Assembly: GCF_030295975.1 (NCBI RefSeq)
Contig: NZ_AP027364.1
Location: 2,728,001 to 2,792,000, forward strand
DNA length: 64,000 nucleotides
From: Thalassotalea atypica
GTDB taxonomy: Bacteria; Pseudomonadota; Gammaproteobacteria; Enterobacterales; Alteromonadaceae
Reading direction: 5' to 3'
The position numbers and the translations under genes were made by a program. A model generated the notes under the pieces. The model saw only the letters and a list, made by a program, of their open reading frames with translations. It ran no database searches and had not been told where the DNA came from. Each line of letters begins with the position of its first letter. The first letter of the stretch is position 1. Of this stretch, positions 37,739 to 45,836 are shown piece after piece.

Positions 37739-37833
37739 TAACAAGGCATTCAATCGGACAATTTACAGTTGGCTTTTGTTCGTGCCTCACATATTTTAGC
37801 CAACTATAAATAGCCGCTTAATGTGGCGTTAGA
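37739..37833 (+). repeat. attC: attC site 13 (95 bp)
   Basis: TAACAAGG to GTTAGA; the attC of the duplicated cassette. Confidence 0.92.
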
Positions 37834-37850
37834 AATACCAAGGAGTTTCA

Positions 37851-38543
37851 ATGGATACCGTAATTAAGGAAGATTTATCAGGCATTAAAGAAGACGCTGG
37901 ATTTAAGTTCTTTTTCAAAAACTTCCATCTACTTTTTTTCAAACCTAGTCTGTTTTTTAAAGATCTGGATTTACTTAATGTCCCTCTATTAGTTCATGCA
38001 TCACTATGGTTAATCGGTATCTCAAATGCAGTTGATAGAATAGATCAAAAGTTAATGAAATCAGATCTTGGAACAGCAACTAACTCTAATCAGATAATGC
38101 TAGATGCAATCTCAGGAGGTTGGCTTGTATTTTTCCTTATAATCGCAGGAATAGGAGCTTTCGGTGCCTTTTTTGTTTGGCTGATTGGTGGTTGGTTTTA
38201 TAATTTAAGGCTTTCTTGGAGCGGTGCAGGGGAATTCGATAAAGTGAATGGAAGGCTTATTTACGTATTTTCAAGTTTAATAGCAGTCATTCCGCATATA
38301 GCAATTTTACTAGTTAGTGTGTTTTTATATCAAGACTATATAGCTACCTTTAAAGCAGATGAATATTGGTCTTCTATAATAATTATTTTTCCATTCTGGG
38401 CAGTCTTTGTAAGCTACAAAGGAATATTAGCTAACTTTACTGTAGTAAAGTGGAAAGCTCTAATTTGGTTTGTGGTTTTACCGATAGTGTTTTATTCCTT
38501 AGCATTTGGAGTTGTTGTTTGGGCATACTCTAACCTAGCATAA
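37851..38543 (+). CDS. cassette 14: Yip1-like multi-pass membrane protein
   Basis: Product of 230 residues with ATG after AAGGAGTTTCA. About five membrane segments follow a short cytoplasmic N-terminus containing FFKPSLFFKDL, as in Yip1-domain proteins, whose bacterial role is unknown. Confidence 0.65.
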   Translation: MDTVIKEDLSGIKEDAGFKFFFKNFHLLFFKPSLFFKDLDLLNVPLLVHASLWLIGISNAVDRIDQKLMKSDLGTATNSNQIMLDAISGGWLVFFLIIAGIGAFGAFFVWLIGGWFYNLRLSWSGAGEFDKVNGRLIYVFSSLIAVIPHIAILLVSVFLYQDYIATFKADEYWSSIIIIFPFWAVFVSYKGILANFTVVKWKALIWFVVLPIVFYSLAFGVVVWAYSNLA

Positions 38544-38552
38544 AGGTATTTC

Positions 38553-38649
38553 TAACAAGTCGTTAAAGCAGGACAAATAACAGTTGGCTTTTGCTCCTGC
38601 GTCGCTAATTTTAGCCAACATATTATTTGCCTCTTAACGAGGCGTTATA
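38553..38649 (+). repeat. attC: attC site 14 (97 bp)
   Basis: TAACAAG to GTTATA; CTCCTGCGTCGC centre. Confidence 0.92.
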
Positions 38650-38680
38650 TTTTCACACAGTCTGCCATAAGGAAATTGGT

Positions 38681-38995
38681 TTGAAGCTACGAATTACATC
38701 AATAATTCTATTACTCTTATTTACTGGTTATACCGCATTTACGATGTCAATTGCTCAACAGTCATTGTTAAGTTTTGGCTACCAGTTAATTTCCAGCCCT
38801 GATACAGCTCAGGTTATCTTTGATCTATATATTATGGCATTCTTGGCTATGGTTTGGATGTACGATGATTGTAAAAGGTTAGGTAAATCAAATTTGTATT
38901 TTTTACCGTTTGCGTTACTAACCTTGGTATTTGTTTCAATTGGCCCGTTACTTTATTTAGCGTTAAAGCCAAATACAGAGGCATCAAAAATATAA
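38681..38995 (+). CDS. cassette 15: DUF2834 membrane protein
   Basis: Product of 104 residues from TTG 38681 (AAGGAAAT upstream). Three membrane helices; the DUF2834 signature is the MYDDCKRLGK loop followed by SIGPLLYLAL. The stop codon is the attC TAA. Function unknown. Confidence 0.72.
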   Translation: MKLRITSIILLLLFTGYTAFTMSIAQQSLLSFGYQLISSPDTAQVIFDLYIMAFLAMVWMYDDCKRLGKSNLYFLPFALLTLVFVSIGPLLYLALKPNTEASKI

Positions 38996-39090
38996 CAAGC
39001 CAATTAAGTCGGGACTGCTAACAGTTTGCTCGGTTCCACTTCGTTTCACATTTTAGCAAACTATTATCAGCCCCTTATTGGGGCGTTAGG
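38993..39090 (+). repeat. attC: attC site 15 (98 bp)
   Basis: TAACAAG to GTTAGG. Confidence 0.92.
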
Positions 39091-39104
39091 TATATAGGTT
39101 TTCC

Positions 39105-39527
39105 ATGGAAGAAAAGCATATTTATCGTTCAAAGATCCTAATTTCATATGGGCATGTTTTTGTACTTTTTTTTATCTTAGTCATATTGGATAACGGAATA
39201 GATATAAGTATTTCCGCATTTATATTTGCTTCACTGCTAATTCTTATTTTTACCTTAATTGTCATTCGTTTTTATAAAGTAACGATAACTGACAAATACT
39301 TAACAGGTTATGATTATTATGGTAAATATCATTCTATTTCTTGGGCAAGTATTGTAAGTGTCAAAGCAACTAGATTCGGGTTTCTGAAGTACATAAAAAT
39401 TGAAAGTAATGACACAAAAAGTGTTTTATGGGTTCCTCTTTTTCTTGATGGTTTTGCGAGTTTTAAAGTTGAAGCTTTAAAGAGACTCGAAAACAATAAC
39501 CCTTTGAGAAAATATTTAGAAAAATAA
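39105..39527 (+). CDS. cassette 16: membrane protein with PH-like C-terminal domain
   Basis: Product of 140 residues. Two membrane helices (about 14-30 and 35-56) precede a beta domain (VTITDKYLTGYDYYGKYHSISWASIVSVKA) of the bacterial PH type. The role is unknown. Confidence 0.6.
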   Translation: MEEKHIYRSKILISYGHVFVLFFILVILDNGIDISISAFIFASLLILIFTLIVIRFYKVTITDKYLTGYDYYGKYHSISWASIVSVKATRFGFLKYIKIESNDTKSVLWVPLFLDGFASFKVEALKRLENNNPLRKYLEK

Positions 39528-39545
39528 ATAGGCAGGTAATATACC

Positions 39546-39645
39546 TAACAAGCCAATAAAGTGATGGGACTGCTAACAGCTTGCTCGGTTTCGCTTCGCT
39601 ACACAGTTTAGCAAGCTATCATCAGCCCCTTATTGGGGCGTTAGG
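39546..39645 (+). repeat. attC: attC site 16 (100 bp)
   Basis: TAACAAG to GTTAGG; central TTTCGCTTCGCTACAC. Confidence 0.92.
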
Positions 39646-39680
39646 TGTCAGTGTTTTCAACTAGTATGGAGTAATAATAA

Positions 39681-39974
39681 ATGGATGAATCAACTATAAT
39701 TGTACTTTCAGTATTAGCTGTTTTTGTATTAGCAATGTTTATTACTGCTTATGTTGTTAAAAGCACCCCTGAAACCAAAGAGTTTGAGACACTTAAAATA
39801 CGGTTTGCGGCAGTAACGTTTACAGGAATTATGCTTCTTGTCCTATTAACTGCCGTGTTTGCTGTTGGTCTAAAGTCAGATGCTAGTATGGAGGTTTTTA
39901 AAACAGTTATGACAGGCCTATCTCCTATAGCGGGTGGGATAATTGGTTATCTTTTTTCATCAAAAGATAAGTAA
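39681..39974 (+). CDS. cassette 17: two-helix membrane protein
   Basis: Product of 97 residues with hydrophobic helices at about 5-26 and 45-68, and a glycine-rich C-terminus (SPIAGGIIGYLFSSKDK) that may form a third. ATG after GGAGTAATAATAA. No family assigned. Confidence 0.6.
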   Translation: MDESTIIVLSVLAVFVLAMFITAYVVKSTPETKEFETLKIRFAAVTFTGIMLLVLLTAVFAVGLKSDASMEVFKTVMTGLSPIAGGIIGYLFSSKDK

Positions 39975-39981
39975 AAACACC

Positions 39982-40076
39982 TAACAAGGCATTCAATCGG
40001 ACAATTTACAGTTGGCTTTTGTTCGTGCCTCACATATTTTAGCCAACTATAAATAGCCGCTTAATGTGGCGTTAGC
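39982..40076 (+). repeat. attC: attC site 17 (95 bp)
   Basis: TAACAAGG to GTTAGC; same sequence as sites 5 and 13 up to the core. Confidence 0.92.
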
Positions 40077-40081
40077 TGCCT

Positions 40082-40459
40082 ATGAGAGTTCAGATGAAAT
40101 TTGTAAAACTATTTCTAATACTTAGTCTGCTCTCTTTAATTGGGGCATATACATATTACACTCAAGCTCTGGAAGTAAATGTTGAAGTTATGCCCCCAGA
40201 GTTTAAGTTTTGTAATAAAACTATTACTCGTGGTGACGCTGAATACGTTAAAATCAAAAATTTGTTAATTGAAAATAAAAGTGGGTGGTCTAACGATTGG
40301 AATACACCAATTGCTGGTTTAGTTTACTCATATCCTTCTTATTCAATTGTTGTTTTTCCTACAGGTGTTCATGTTGGTTATAAAACGGATAATGGGTATA
40401 CAAGGCTAATAAAGTCAATAAAACATGATCTTAAAACGTCTTGTAAAAGCGTCAGCTAA
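40082..40459 (+). CDS. cassette 18: small exported or anchored protein
   Basis: Product of 125 residues (alternative ATG at 40094). One N-terminal hydrophobic helix (about 8-24), then a mixed domain with two cysteines (FCNK, TSCKS) that could pair in the periplasm. The stop codon is the attC TAA. Confidence 0.55.
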   Translation: MRVQMKFVKLFLILSLLSLIGAYTYYTQALEVNVEVMPPEFKFCNKTITRGDAEYVKIKNLLIENKSGWSNDWNTPIAGLVYSYPSYSIVVFPTGVHVGYKTDNGYTRLIKSIKHDLKTSCKSVS

Positions 40460-40552
40460 CAAGTCATTAAAGCAGGAAAATTTACAGTTGGCTGTTTTCA
40501 CTGCGTTCAACATTTTAGCCAACTATAAATTTCCTCTTAACGAGGCGTTAGG
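40457..40552 (+). repeat. attC: attC site 18 (96 bp)
   Basis: TAACAAG to GTTAGG; nearly the same as site 3. Confidence 0.92.
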
Positions 40553-40568
40553 TGTTTCGAGAGTCTGT

Positions 40569-40922
40569 ATGTCTTTTCTGAGTAAATTATTCCGTTGGGA
40601 ACGAGGCAGGCAAAAATCGGGTTACGATAAGATGCTACTTTGCGGAGCAATGTGGCCTATAAAATTTGATACTTATTTGCTTAAATTCCCTGAAGGAAGT
40701 GAAATATCTCCGCATACGGATAAAGTTGTATCAGGTAAACATTATCGATTAAATATCGTATTAAAAAACGCAGATGAAGGCGGTGAGTTTATTTGCTCTA
40801 ATCCCATTTACGAAACAAAACGGATTAAATTTTTTCGTCCTGATGTAAGCGAACATCAAGTTTCAAAAATTGTAAAAGGTAACAGGTATTTACTTAGTAT
40901 TGGTTGGGTAAAAAACACCTAA
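40569..40922 (+). CDS. cassette 19: small 2-oxoglutarate/Fe(II) dioxygenase-like protein
   Basis: Product of 117 residues from the ATG at 40569; the longer open frame upstream is attC. The double-stranded beta-helix iron triad is visible as His49-Thr-Asp51 (SPHTDKV) and His96 (SEHQV), with Arg106 placed to bind 2-oxoglutarate. It is short for the superfamily. A hydroxylase acting on an unknown substrate is inferred. Confidence 0.7.
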   Translation: MSFLSKLFRWERGRQKSGYDKMLLCGAMWPIKFDTYLLKFPEGSEISPHTDKVVSGKHYRLNIVLKNADEGGEFICSNPIYETKRIKFFRPDVSEHQVSKIVKGNRYLLSIGWVKNT

Positions 40923-41013
40923 CAAGCTGTTCAAGCGGGACAAAAAACAGTTGGCTGTTTTCGTTCCTCAACATTTTAGCCAACTAAATTTTGCCCCTTA
41001 ACAGGGCGTTATG
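40920..41013 (+). repeat. attC: attC site 19 (94 bp)
   Basis: TAACAAG to GTTATG; stop codon of cassette 19 is its first TAA. Confidence 0.92.
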
Positions 41014-41091
41014 TTTCAACCTTATCCGATATTTATTGGTAACTCGGGTAGTAGATATTTTCATTTGAAATGGAATTAAGGTGTAAAAACT

Positions 41092-41322
41092 ATGACTAGG
41101 TTTCTCTATATTGTTATTTTGTTGTTTATTGTATCAACAACAATAAGTGGCATTATTAACGACAACTTACCTGGCATAGCTTCAGGGAGATCATTACATG
41201 GTTACACTATTAATTTCGCTAACAACCCTATTGAATACATAATTGATATTATCTTACGAATCGGAGGTGTAATCTTATTAATATTTTTAATTAAGGAAGA
41301 CAAAAATAGCGAAAAAGACTAA
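41092..41322 (+). CDS. cassette 20: small two-helix membrane protein
   Basis: Product of 76 residues with helices at about 3-22 and 49-68 and a short charged tail. ATG after AAGGTGTAAAAACT. No family assigned. Confidence 0.55.
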   Translation: MTRFLYIVILLFIVSTTISGIINDNLPGIASGRSLHGYTINFANNPIEYIIDIILRIGGVILLIFLIKEDKNSEKD

Positions 41323-41344
41323 CCAAAATTGTTTGCAAGAAACA

Positions 41345-41440
41345 TAACAAGAATTTAAACAAGGACAAAAAACAGTTGGCTTTTGCTCCTTCGTCGCTTA
41401 TTTTAGCCAACAATTTTTTGCCTGTTAAATGGGCGTTATA
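41345..41440 (+). repeat. attC: attC site 20 (96 bp)
   Basis: TAACAAG to GTTATA. Confidence 0.92.
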
Positions 41441-41458
41441 CATACAAGGAAGTGTCAG

Positions 41459-41836
41459 GTGTCATCTGATCAAATTGCTAGATTCATAATTGGAATGAGT
41501 TGGCTGTATCATGGAATATTCCCTAAATTGCTACATATTGCTCCTCTAGAAAAAGCAATGACAGCTAGCCTTGGTTTTTCTGAAGAAATCTCTTATTTAA
41601 TCACTAAATCTGCTGGTATTGGTGAACTCATATTTGGCTTAATCTTTATCGCATTTTATAAGAGTCGTATCGTTATAATTCTAAATATTATGGGCTTAAG
41701 TGGTTTGTTGCTATTTGTGGCAATCTTACAGCCCCAGTTATTAGTTGGCGCGTTTAATCCAGTCACAACTAATATTCCCTTAATAGGTTTAAGTTTAATC
41801 TTATTAAGTAACACTCAATCTCGACAGCATGGTTAA
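41459..41836 (+). CDS. cassette 21: DoxX-like membrane protein
   Basis: Product of 125 residues from GTG 41459 (AAGGAAGTG upstream). Four membrane helices with GMSWLYHGIFPKLL and SAGIGELIFGLIFI, typical of small DoxX-like proteins. The role is unknown. Confidence 0.72.
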   Translation: MSSDQIARFIIGMSWLYHGIFPKLLHIAPLEKAMTASLGFSEEISYLITKSAGIGELIFGLIFIAFYKSRIVIILNIMGLSGLLLFVAILQPQLLVGAFNPVTTNIPLIGLSLILLSNTQSRQHG

Positions 41837-41845
41837 ATGTATGTA

Positions 41846-41943
41846 TAACAAGCTGTTAAAGCGGGACAAAATACAGTTGGCTGTTTTCGCTCCGCTCAAT
41901 ATTTTAGCCAACAATATTATTGCCCCTTAACGAGGGCGTTAGG
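41846..41943 (+). repeat. attC: attC site 21 (98 bp)
   Basis: TAACAAG to GTTAGG. Confidence 0.92.
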
Positions 41944-42410
41944 TGCCCTTAATGGTTCGCGTCACTATAAAAAGAACAAACTGGTTTTTATTTTTCCGAC
42001 GGTATGAAATAAAAAGTGAATCAGATTTAGGGTACTCTATTGAGAAATCAACACTGGAATTAGAACTCAAAAAAGGTAACCAATTAGTTTTCTCTGGCGA
42101 TGTTTATGAAAACAGTTATTTTTTCGGTGAAAAAGTTGATGTAAGTAAAATATCATCGCCTAAAACATTTAAATTTAACGACAGTTCTATCATTGAATAT
42201 TGCGTACCTAAAAAAATAAATGGTAAAAATTCCACAAAGGTATTATTCAACGGGGAATTTACAGCTGAAGTGTTTTATCGTGTTAATTGGTTAAATCTAT
42301 CAGAATATTGCGATGTAAATATTTTCTCTGAAGATAAAGATGTAATTGATAAAATTATGTTTGCAATCATGCATGACTATAACTTTAATCAACTGTATTT
42401 CGGCACCTAA
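41943..42410 (+). CDS. cassette 22: soluble beta-rich protein, unknown
   Basis: Product of 155 residues starting at a GTG overlapping the attC core, or at ATG 41952. Lysine-rich, beta-rich, no signal or membrane segment. The stop codon is the attC TAA. No family assigned. Confidence 0.5.
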   Translation: MPLMVRVTIKRTNWFLFFRRYEIKSESDLGYSIEKSTLELELKKGNQLVFSGDVYENSYFFGEKVDVSKISSPKTFKFNDSSIIEYCVPKKINGKNSTKVLFNGEFTAEVFYRVNWLNLSEYCDVNIFSEDKDVIDKIMFAIMHDYNFNQLYFGT

Positions 42411-42503
42411 CAAGTTACTCAAAAGGACGCAAAACGCTTGGCTTGTGCTCCTTCGTCGCTAATTTTAGCCAAGCATTTATGCGCCCATTAGTAAGGCGTT
42501 ATG
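42408..42503 (+). repeat. attC: attC site 22 (96 bp)
   Basis: TAACAAG to GTTATG; one base different from site 36. Arms AACGCTTGGC / GCCAAGCATT. Confidence 0.92.
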
Positions 42504-42722
42504 TGTCAACAGAATTCTTACTGTTTTAAGTTGTTAAAACTTAGCTAAGTATTTAATATAAGGCGCATTAATCAGGTGATTAAACGTTTAAGTTCAAGGA
42601 TTGAATTTACCCTTCGTAGTTCTTTTCCTTTTAAACTTTCTAGTTCAATTACAAATTTAAACTTATGTGTTTAATCAAGCGCTCAGGTTACAGGCGTAAC
42701 CGCCCTGCTTTGGTCAAACACA
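42504..42722 (+). other. cassette 23: gene-less cassette
   Basis: No ORF of useful length on either strand. A hairpin GGTTAC-AGGC-GTAACC (about 42685-42700) lies just before the attC, as in the other gene-less cassettes. Confidence 0.5.
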
Positions 42723-42811
42723 TAACAAGTTGCTTAAATGGACAAATAACAGTTTGCTCGCGCTTCGCGCATTATAGCAAACCATTATTTGCCAGTTAGC
42801 ATAGCGTTATG
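42723..42811 (+). repeat. attC: attC site 23 (89 bp)
   Basis: TAACAAG to GTTATG; shortest of the regular class, with a reduced centre (CTCGCGCTTCGCGC). Confidence 0.9.
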
Positions 42812-43162
42812 TGTACAAAGGAGTCTGTTGTTAAATTCGAAGTATTTTTAATCTTATCAACTTTTTTTGGTTTGTTGCATGTAGGAACTTTTTTATATTT
42901 AAAGAAAACTGGTTCTCATAAAACTTTATACAATGAGCTGAAAATATCTAAATGGTTAATTGCTTTGATGCTATTAATGGGCTTTATGTTAGGTGCTATT
43001 TATAACAACAACATTCTATTTGATGAGTCTCAGTTTAGGAAAACAGTAACTCTTATATTATTTACGTTTTCTGTGCCTTTCACTATTGTTGGTTTTGCAT
43101 GGATTCGGGCGATGAGTCCTGTATTATTTAGGCAGTTATTAAGCGTATTTAAAAAAGGTTAA
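42809..43162 (+). CDS. cassette 24: three-helix membrane protein
   Basis: Product of 117 residues whose ATG is part of the attC core GTTATG, leaving no room for its own ribosome site; GGAG occurs eight bases after the ATG. Helices at about 9-28, 45-64 and 78-98. No family assigned. Confidence 0.5.
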   Translation: MCTKESVVKFEVFLILSTFFGLLHVGTFLYLKKTGSHKTLYNELKISKWLIALMLLMGFMLGAIYNNNILFDESQFRKTVTLILFTFSVPFTIVGFAWIRAMSPVLFRQLLSVFKKG

Positions 43163-43176
43163 GTGTAATGTACACA

Positions 43177-43274
43177 TAACAAGAATTTAAAGCGGGACTG
43201 CTAACAGTTTGCTCGGTTTCGCTACGCTACACAATTTTAGCAAACTATTATCAGCCCCTTAAATGGGCGTTATG
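43177..43274 (+). repeat. attC: attC site 24 (98 bp)
   Basis: TAACAAG to GTTATG; close to site 1. Confidence 0.92.
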
Positions 43275-43342
43275 TTGCAGGAGTAATTCTGGATACCGTA
43301 TTTTTAATTAGCAGTACACCTGTTAATTTTTGGACTCTTTTA

Positions 43343-43774
43343 ATGGCCGGTTTACTTCCTTTAGGGATGGCTTTATTAGTGTTCCGTAATAAATCTAGCC
43401 TTTTTAAATATTTCTTTATAGCGTTCTGTTTATTGCATGTATCACTAACTTTGAATAGTTACTTTGAATATCGGAAAGTTTTTACGATATTAAGTACTGA
43501 AAATAATAAATTGAAAGTTGTGGAAGGCCTTGTTCAATCTATCGAAGAATATAACTCAAGTATTGAAAAAGTAACTATTTCAAATAAACAATTCTATTTT
43601 CACTGGCGAGCAAATAGGTGTATTGAATATAAAACTCTCTCGAAATATTTAGCTGTCGGAGAACAAATTAGAGTTACCTTTCTTCCAACGCGAGCCGGCT
43701 TTAGGAAGGAAGATTCTAATTTAAATTCAAATCAAAATATATCGTGTATTTTTAAAATAGAAAAAAGAACATAA
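43343..43774 (+). CDS. cassette 25: membrane-anchored protein with beta-domain
   Basis: Product of 143 residues from ATG 43343, which has no ribosome site. A CTG at 43289, in frame and five bases after AGGAG, would add 18 residues that complete the first membrane helix, so the true start may be non-AUG. Two helices precede a soluble domain (VVEGLVQSIEEY ... CIFKIEKRT) that resembles the cassette 10 product. Confidence 0.5.
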   Translation: MAGLLPLGMALLVFRNKSSLFKYFFIAFCLLHVSLTLNSYFEYRKVFTILSTENNKLKVVEGLVQSIEEYNSSIEKVTISNKQFYFHWRANRCIEYKTLSKYLAVGEQIRVTFLPTRAGFRKEDSNLNSNQNISCIFKIEKRT

Positions 43775-43870
43775 CAAGCTGTTCAAGACGGGACTGCTAA
43801 CGTTTGGCTCGGTTTCGCTTCGCTACACATTTTAGCCAAACATTAATCAGCCCCTTAACAGGGCGTTAGG
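43772..43870 (+). repeat. attC: attC site 25 (99 bp)
   Basis: TAACAAG to GTTAGG; nearly the same as site 32. Arms ACGTTTGGCTCGG / GCCAAACATT. Confidence 0.92.
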
Positions 43871-43879
43871 GATACTAGT

Positions 43880-44422
43880 ATGGAAGTGTCATTAAGTTTC
43901 GAATTACTGGGTAAGCTTGTTTCTGTCATTGCGGCAGTATTCGGCTTTATCTGGGCTTTCGAGAAGTGGTGGAAAAGGGATGAGCATTTCCCTAGAGTTA
44001 ACTTTGATATAGCGGCTAATATCATTGATGAAAAAGATGACCTCATAATAGTGGATGTAATATCGACTCTAGAAAACAAAGGCTATGTTCCTCTTAAGAT
44101 CCAAAATTTTGATTGTGAAATAAGAGCTATAAAATCAGGAGATAACCTTGAGTTGGGCGGAGAAGCTATTCGAAACCAATTAAATTTTTGCCATGAAGTG
44201 GCGAATGGGTGCTTTTTTCCAAAAGAGTGGAAGTACTCATTTATATATCCTTCGGTAAAAACTGATTACAACTTTATTACTGTCGTTCCTAGCAGCTGTG
44301 AATATCTTCTAGTAAAGGGGCGTTTCAATTACTACAAAAGCACTCGCGGGCATCATGCGGGTGTAGTGTTAAAAATCCCTAACAAGTCACTCCAACGGAA
44401 CGCTGACGCGTCCGTTGAGTGA
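43880..44422 (+). CDS. cassette 26: single-pass membrane protein, C-terminus encoded in attC
   Basis: Product of 180 residues. One N-terminal membrane helix (about 8-27, ending WAFEKWWKRD) and a beta-rich soluble domain. The last 14 residues (NKSLQRNADASVE) are read from inside the attC, which is of the short type. No family assigned. Confidence 0.6.
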   Translation: MEVSLSFELLGKLVSVIAAVFGFIWAFEKWWKRDEHFPRVNFDIAANIIDEKDDLIIVDVISTLENKGYVPLKIQNFDCEIRAIKSGDNLELGGEAIRNQLNFCHEVANGCFFPKEWKYSFIYPSVKTDYNFITVVPSSCEYLLVKGRFNYYKSTRGHHAGVVLKIPNKSLQRNADASVE

Positions 44423-44431
44423 GGCGTTAGG
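44380..44431 (+). repeat. attC: attC site 26 (52 bp, short type)
   Basis: TAACAAG to GTTAGG with arms CACTCCAACGGA / TCCGTTGAGTG around a ten-base loop. Only half as long as its neighbours, so it comes from another lineage. Confidence 0.85.
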
Positions 44432-44436
44432 TAGCT

Positions 44437-44784
44437 ATGGATAGTACGGCGATAAAATTCAGGGATTCGTGTCTAGAAACATTAAAGTTCTTATCATCTC
44501 CTACTGAACAAAAAGAGTTTGCTTCTAAAGTTGAATATATCGACTATAAAAGTGAATTCGCTTGTTGGTGGTTTGACGATTTGGTAATGGAATCTCTGCC
44601 AAAGGGAACGGGGTTAATTTCTCAGAGTTTCAACGAAAGTGAGAGGTTTATTCTCTGGGAGTTCACCCAATTCTTTGATCAAAATATTGATAGCCACGAC
44701 CTACAAATTGATGAATTATTAAAAAATCCTCAATGGCAAAAAGTAGTTGAGGCTGCACAGGTAGCATTTGAGAAATTGGTGTAA
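44437..44784 (+). CDS. cassette 27: small acidic protein, unknown
   Basis: Product of 115 residues, soluble and helical, rich in Phe, Trp and Glu (FACWWFDDLVMESLP). ATG six bases after the attC core. No family assigned. Confidence 0.55.
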   Translation: MDSTAIKFRDSCLETLKFLSSPTEQKEFASKVEYIDYKSEFACWWFDDLVMESLPKGTGLISQSFNESERFILWEFTQFFDQNIDSHDLQIDELLKNPQWQKVVEAAQVAFEKLV

Positions 44785-44793
44785 AAGCCTACC

Positions 44794-44890
44794 TAACAAG
44801 AATTTAAAGCTGGACTGCTAACAGTTTGCTCGGTTCCGCTTCGCTACACATTTTAGCAAACTATTATCAGCCCCTTAAATGGGCGTTAGC
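44794..44890 (+). repeat. attC: attC site 27 (97 bp)
   Basis: TAACAAG to GTTAGC. Confidence 0.92.
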
Positions 44891-44910
44891 ATCACAAGGA
44901 GAGTTTGTGC

Positions 44911-45732
44911 ATGAAAGTTAGTTGGGAAGAATATAAATCACTAATAAGTGAACATGTGAAAGATGGAGTTAAACTCGTCTATCGCGGTCAATCTGATTGT
45001 TCTTGGAAGCTGCAAACTACACTCCACAGAACTAAATTAATAACAAACTTAGATGCACTTACCGATTACTTTGAAAAAGTAATTCCCTCAGTTCAAGAAA
45101 GTATCGAAGCTTGGGACGGAACAAGAAGAGATTTGTCGAATGATTTAGATATGGCGCAGTTCGTAGCGTTTCTTCAACATAACGGTTACCCAACCCCTTT
45201 GCTAGATTGGACTGATTCTCCATACGTTGCAGCCTATTTCGCTTTTAATGCTATCGACCCATTTAACGTAGATAATGAGTCAGCGGCTATTTATAGTTTT
45301 GACGAATTAAAATGGCTCAGTAAATATGAGCAAATCTACGATTACAAAAGCAATAAGCTCCATGTAAGTTCACTGAGACCATCTTATCGGGGAAACCATA
45401 AGCAAATGCTGCAACAAGGTTTGTTTATGTATACAAACTGTGATGATATTGAACAGCATATTGGAAATTTTGAATCGGAGCCTGGAGAGTATTTAAATAA
45501 ATACGAATTAGACATAAGTGAACGACCAAAGATTATGAATGATCTATCCCTTATGGGTGTTTCCGCTTTACAACTAACTCCAAGCATAGAGGCTGTTTGT
45601 AAAAAGTCATTCGAAAATCTAGCAATGCACTTTCAAGTATCAAAACGTGATGAAGTACCAACACGTATGTCGTTTGATTGGCAAAAATATTTGGCGCAAA
45701 GTGATGCTAACAAGCCAATCAAGCGGGACTAA
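44911..45732 (+). CDS. cassette 28: FRG-domain protein
   Basis: Product of 273 residues from ATG 44911 (AAGGAGAG upstream). The FRG signature YRGQSDCSWKL is at residues 24-34 and LQHNGYPTPLLDWT at about 88-101. FRG proteins are scattered in accessory regions and some occur near defence genes; the biochemical activity is not settled. The last residues (NKPIKRD) are encoded by the attC. Confidence 0.82.
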   Translation: MKVSWEEYKSLISEHVKDGVKLVYRGQSDCSWKLQTTLHRTKLITNLDALTDYFEKVIPSVQESIEAWDGTRRDLSNDLDMAQFVAFLQHNGYPTPLLDWTDSPYVAAYFAFNAIDPFNVDNESAAIYSFDELKWLSKYEQIYDYKSNKLHVSSLRPSYRGNHKQMLQQGLFMYTNCDDIEQHIGNFESEPGEYLNKYELDISERPKIMNDLSLMGVSALQLTPSIEAVCKKSFENLAMHFQVSKRDEVPTRMSFDWQKYLAQSDANKPIKRD

Positions 45733-45801
45733 AAACAGTTTGCTGTTTTCGTCCCTCAACATTTTAGCAAACAATTTTTAGCCCCTTATTGGGGCGTTAT
45801 G
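45708..45801 (+). repeat. attC: attC site 28 (94 bp)
   Basis: TAACAAG to GTTATG; overlaps the FRG gene end by 25 bp. Confidence 0.92.
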
Positions 45802-45836
45802 CTTTTCTCGAAGTTTGGTGTAAGGAATTAGTTTAA

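Noticed and set aside
40425-40568. N-terminal extension of the dioxygenase-like cassette gene
   Set aside because: Consists of the end of cassette 18 and attC 18; the ATG at 40569 is the natural start.
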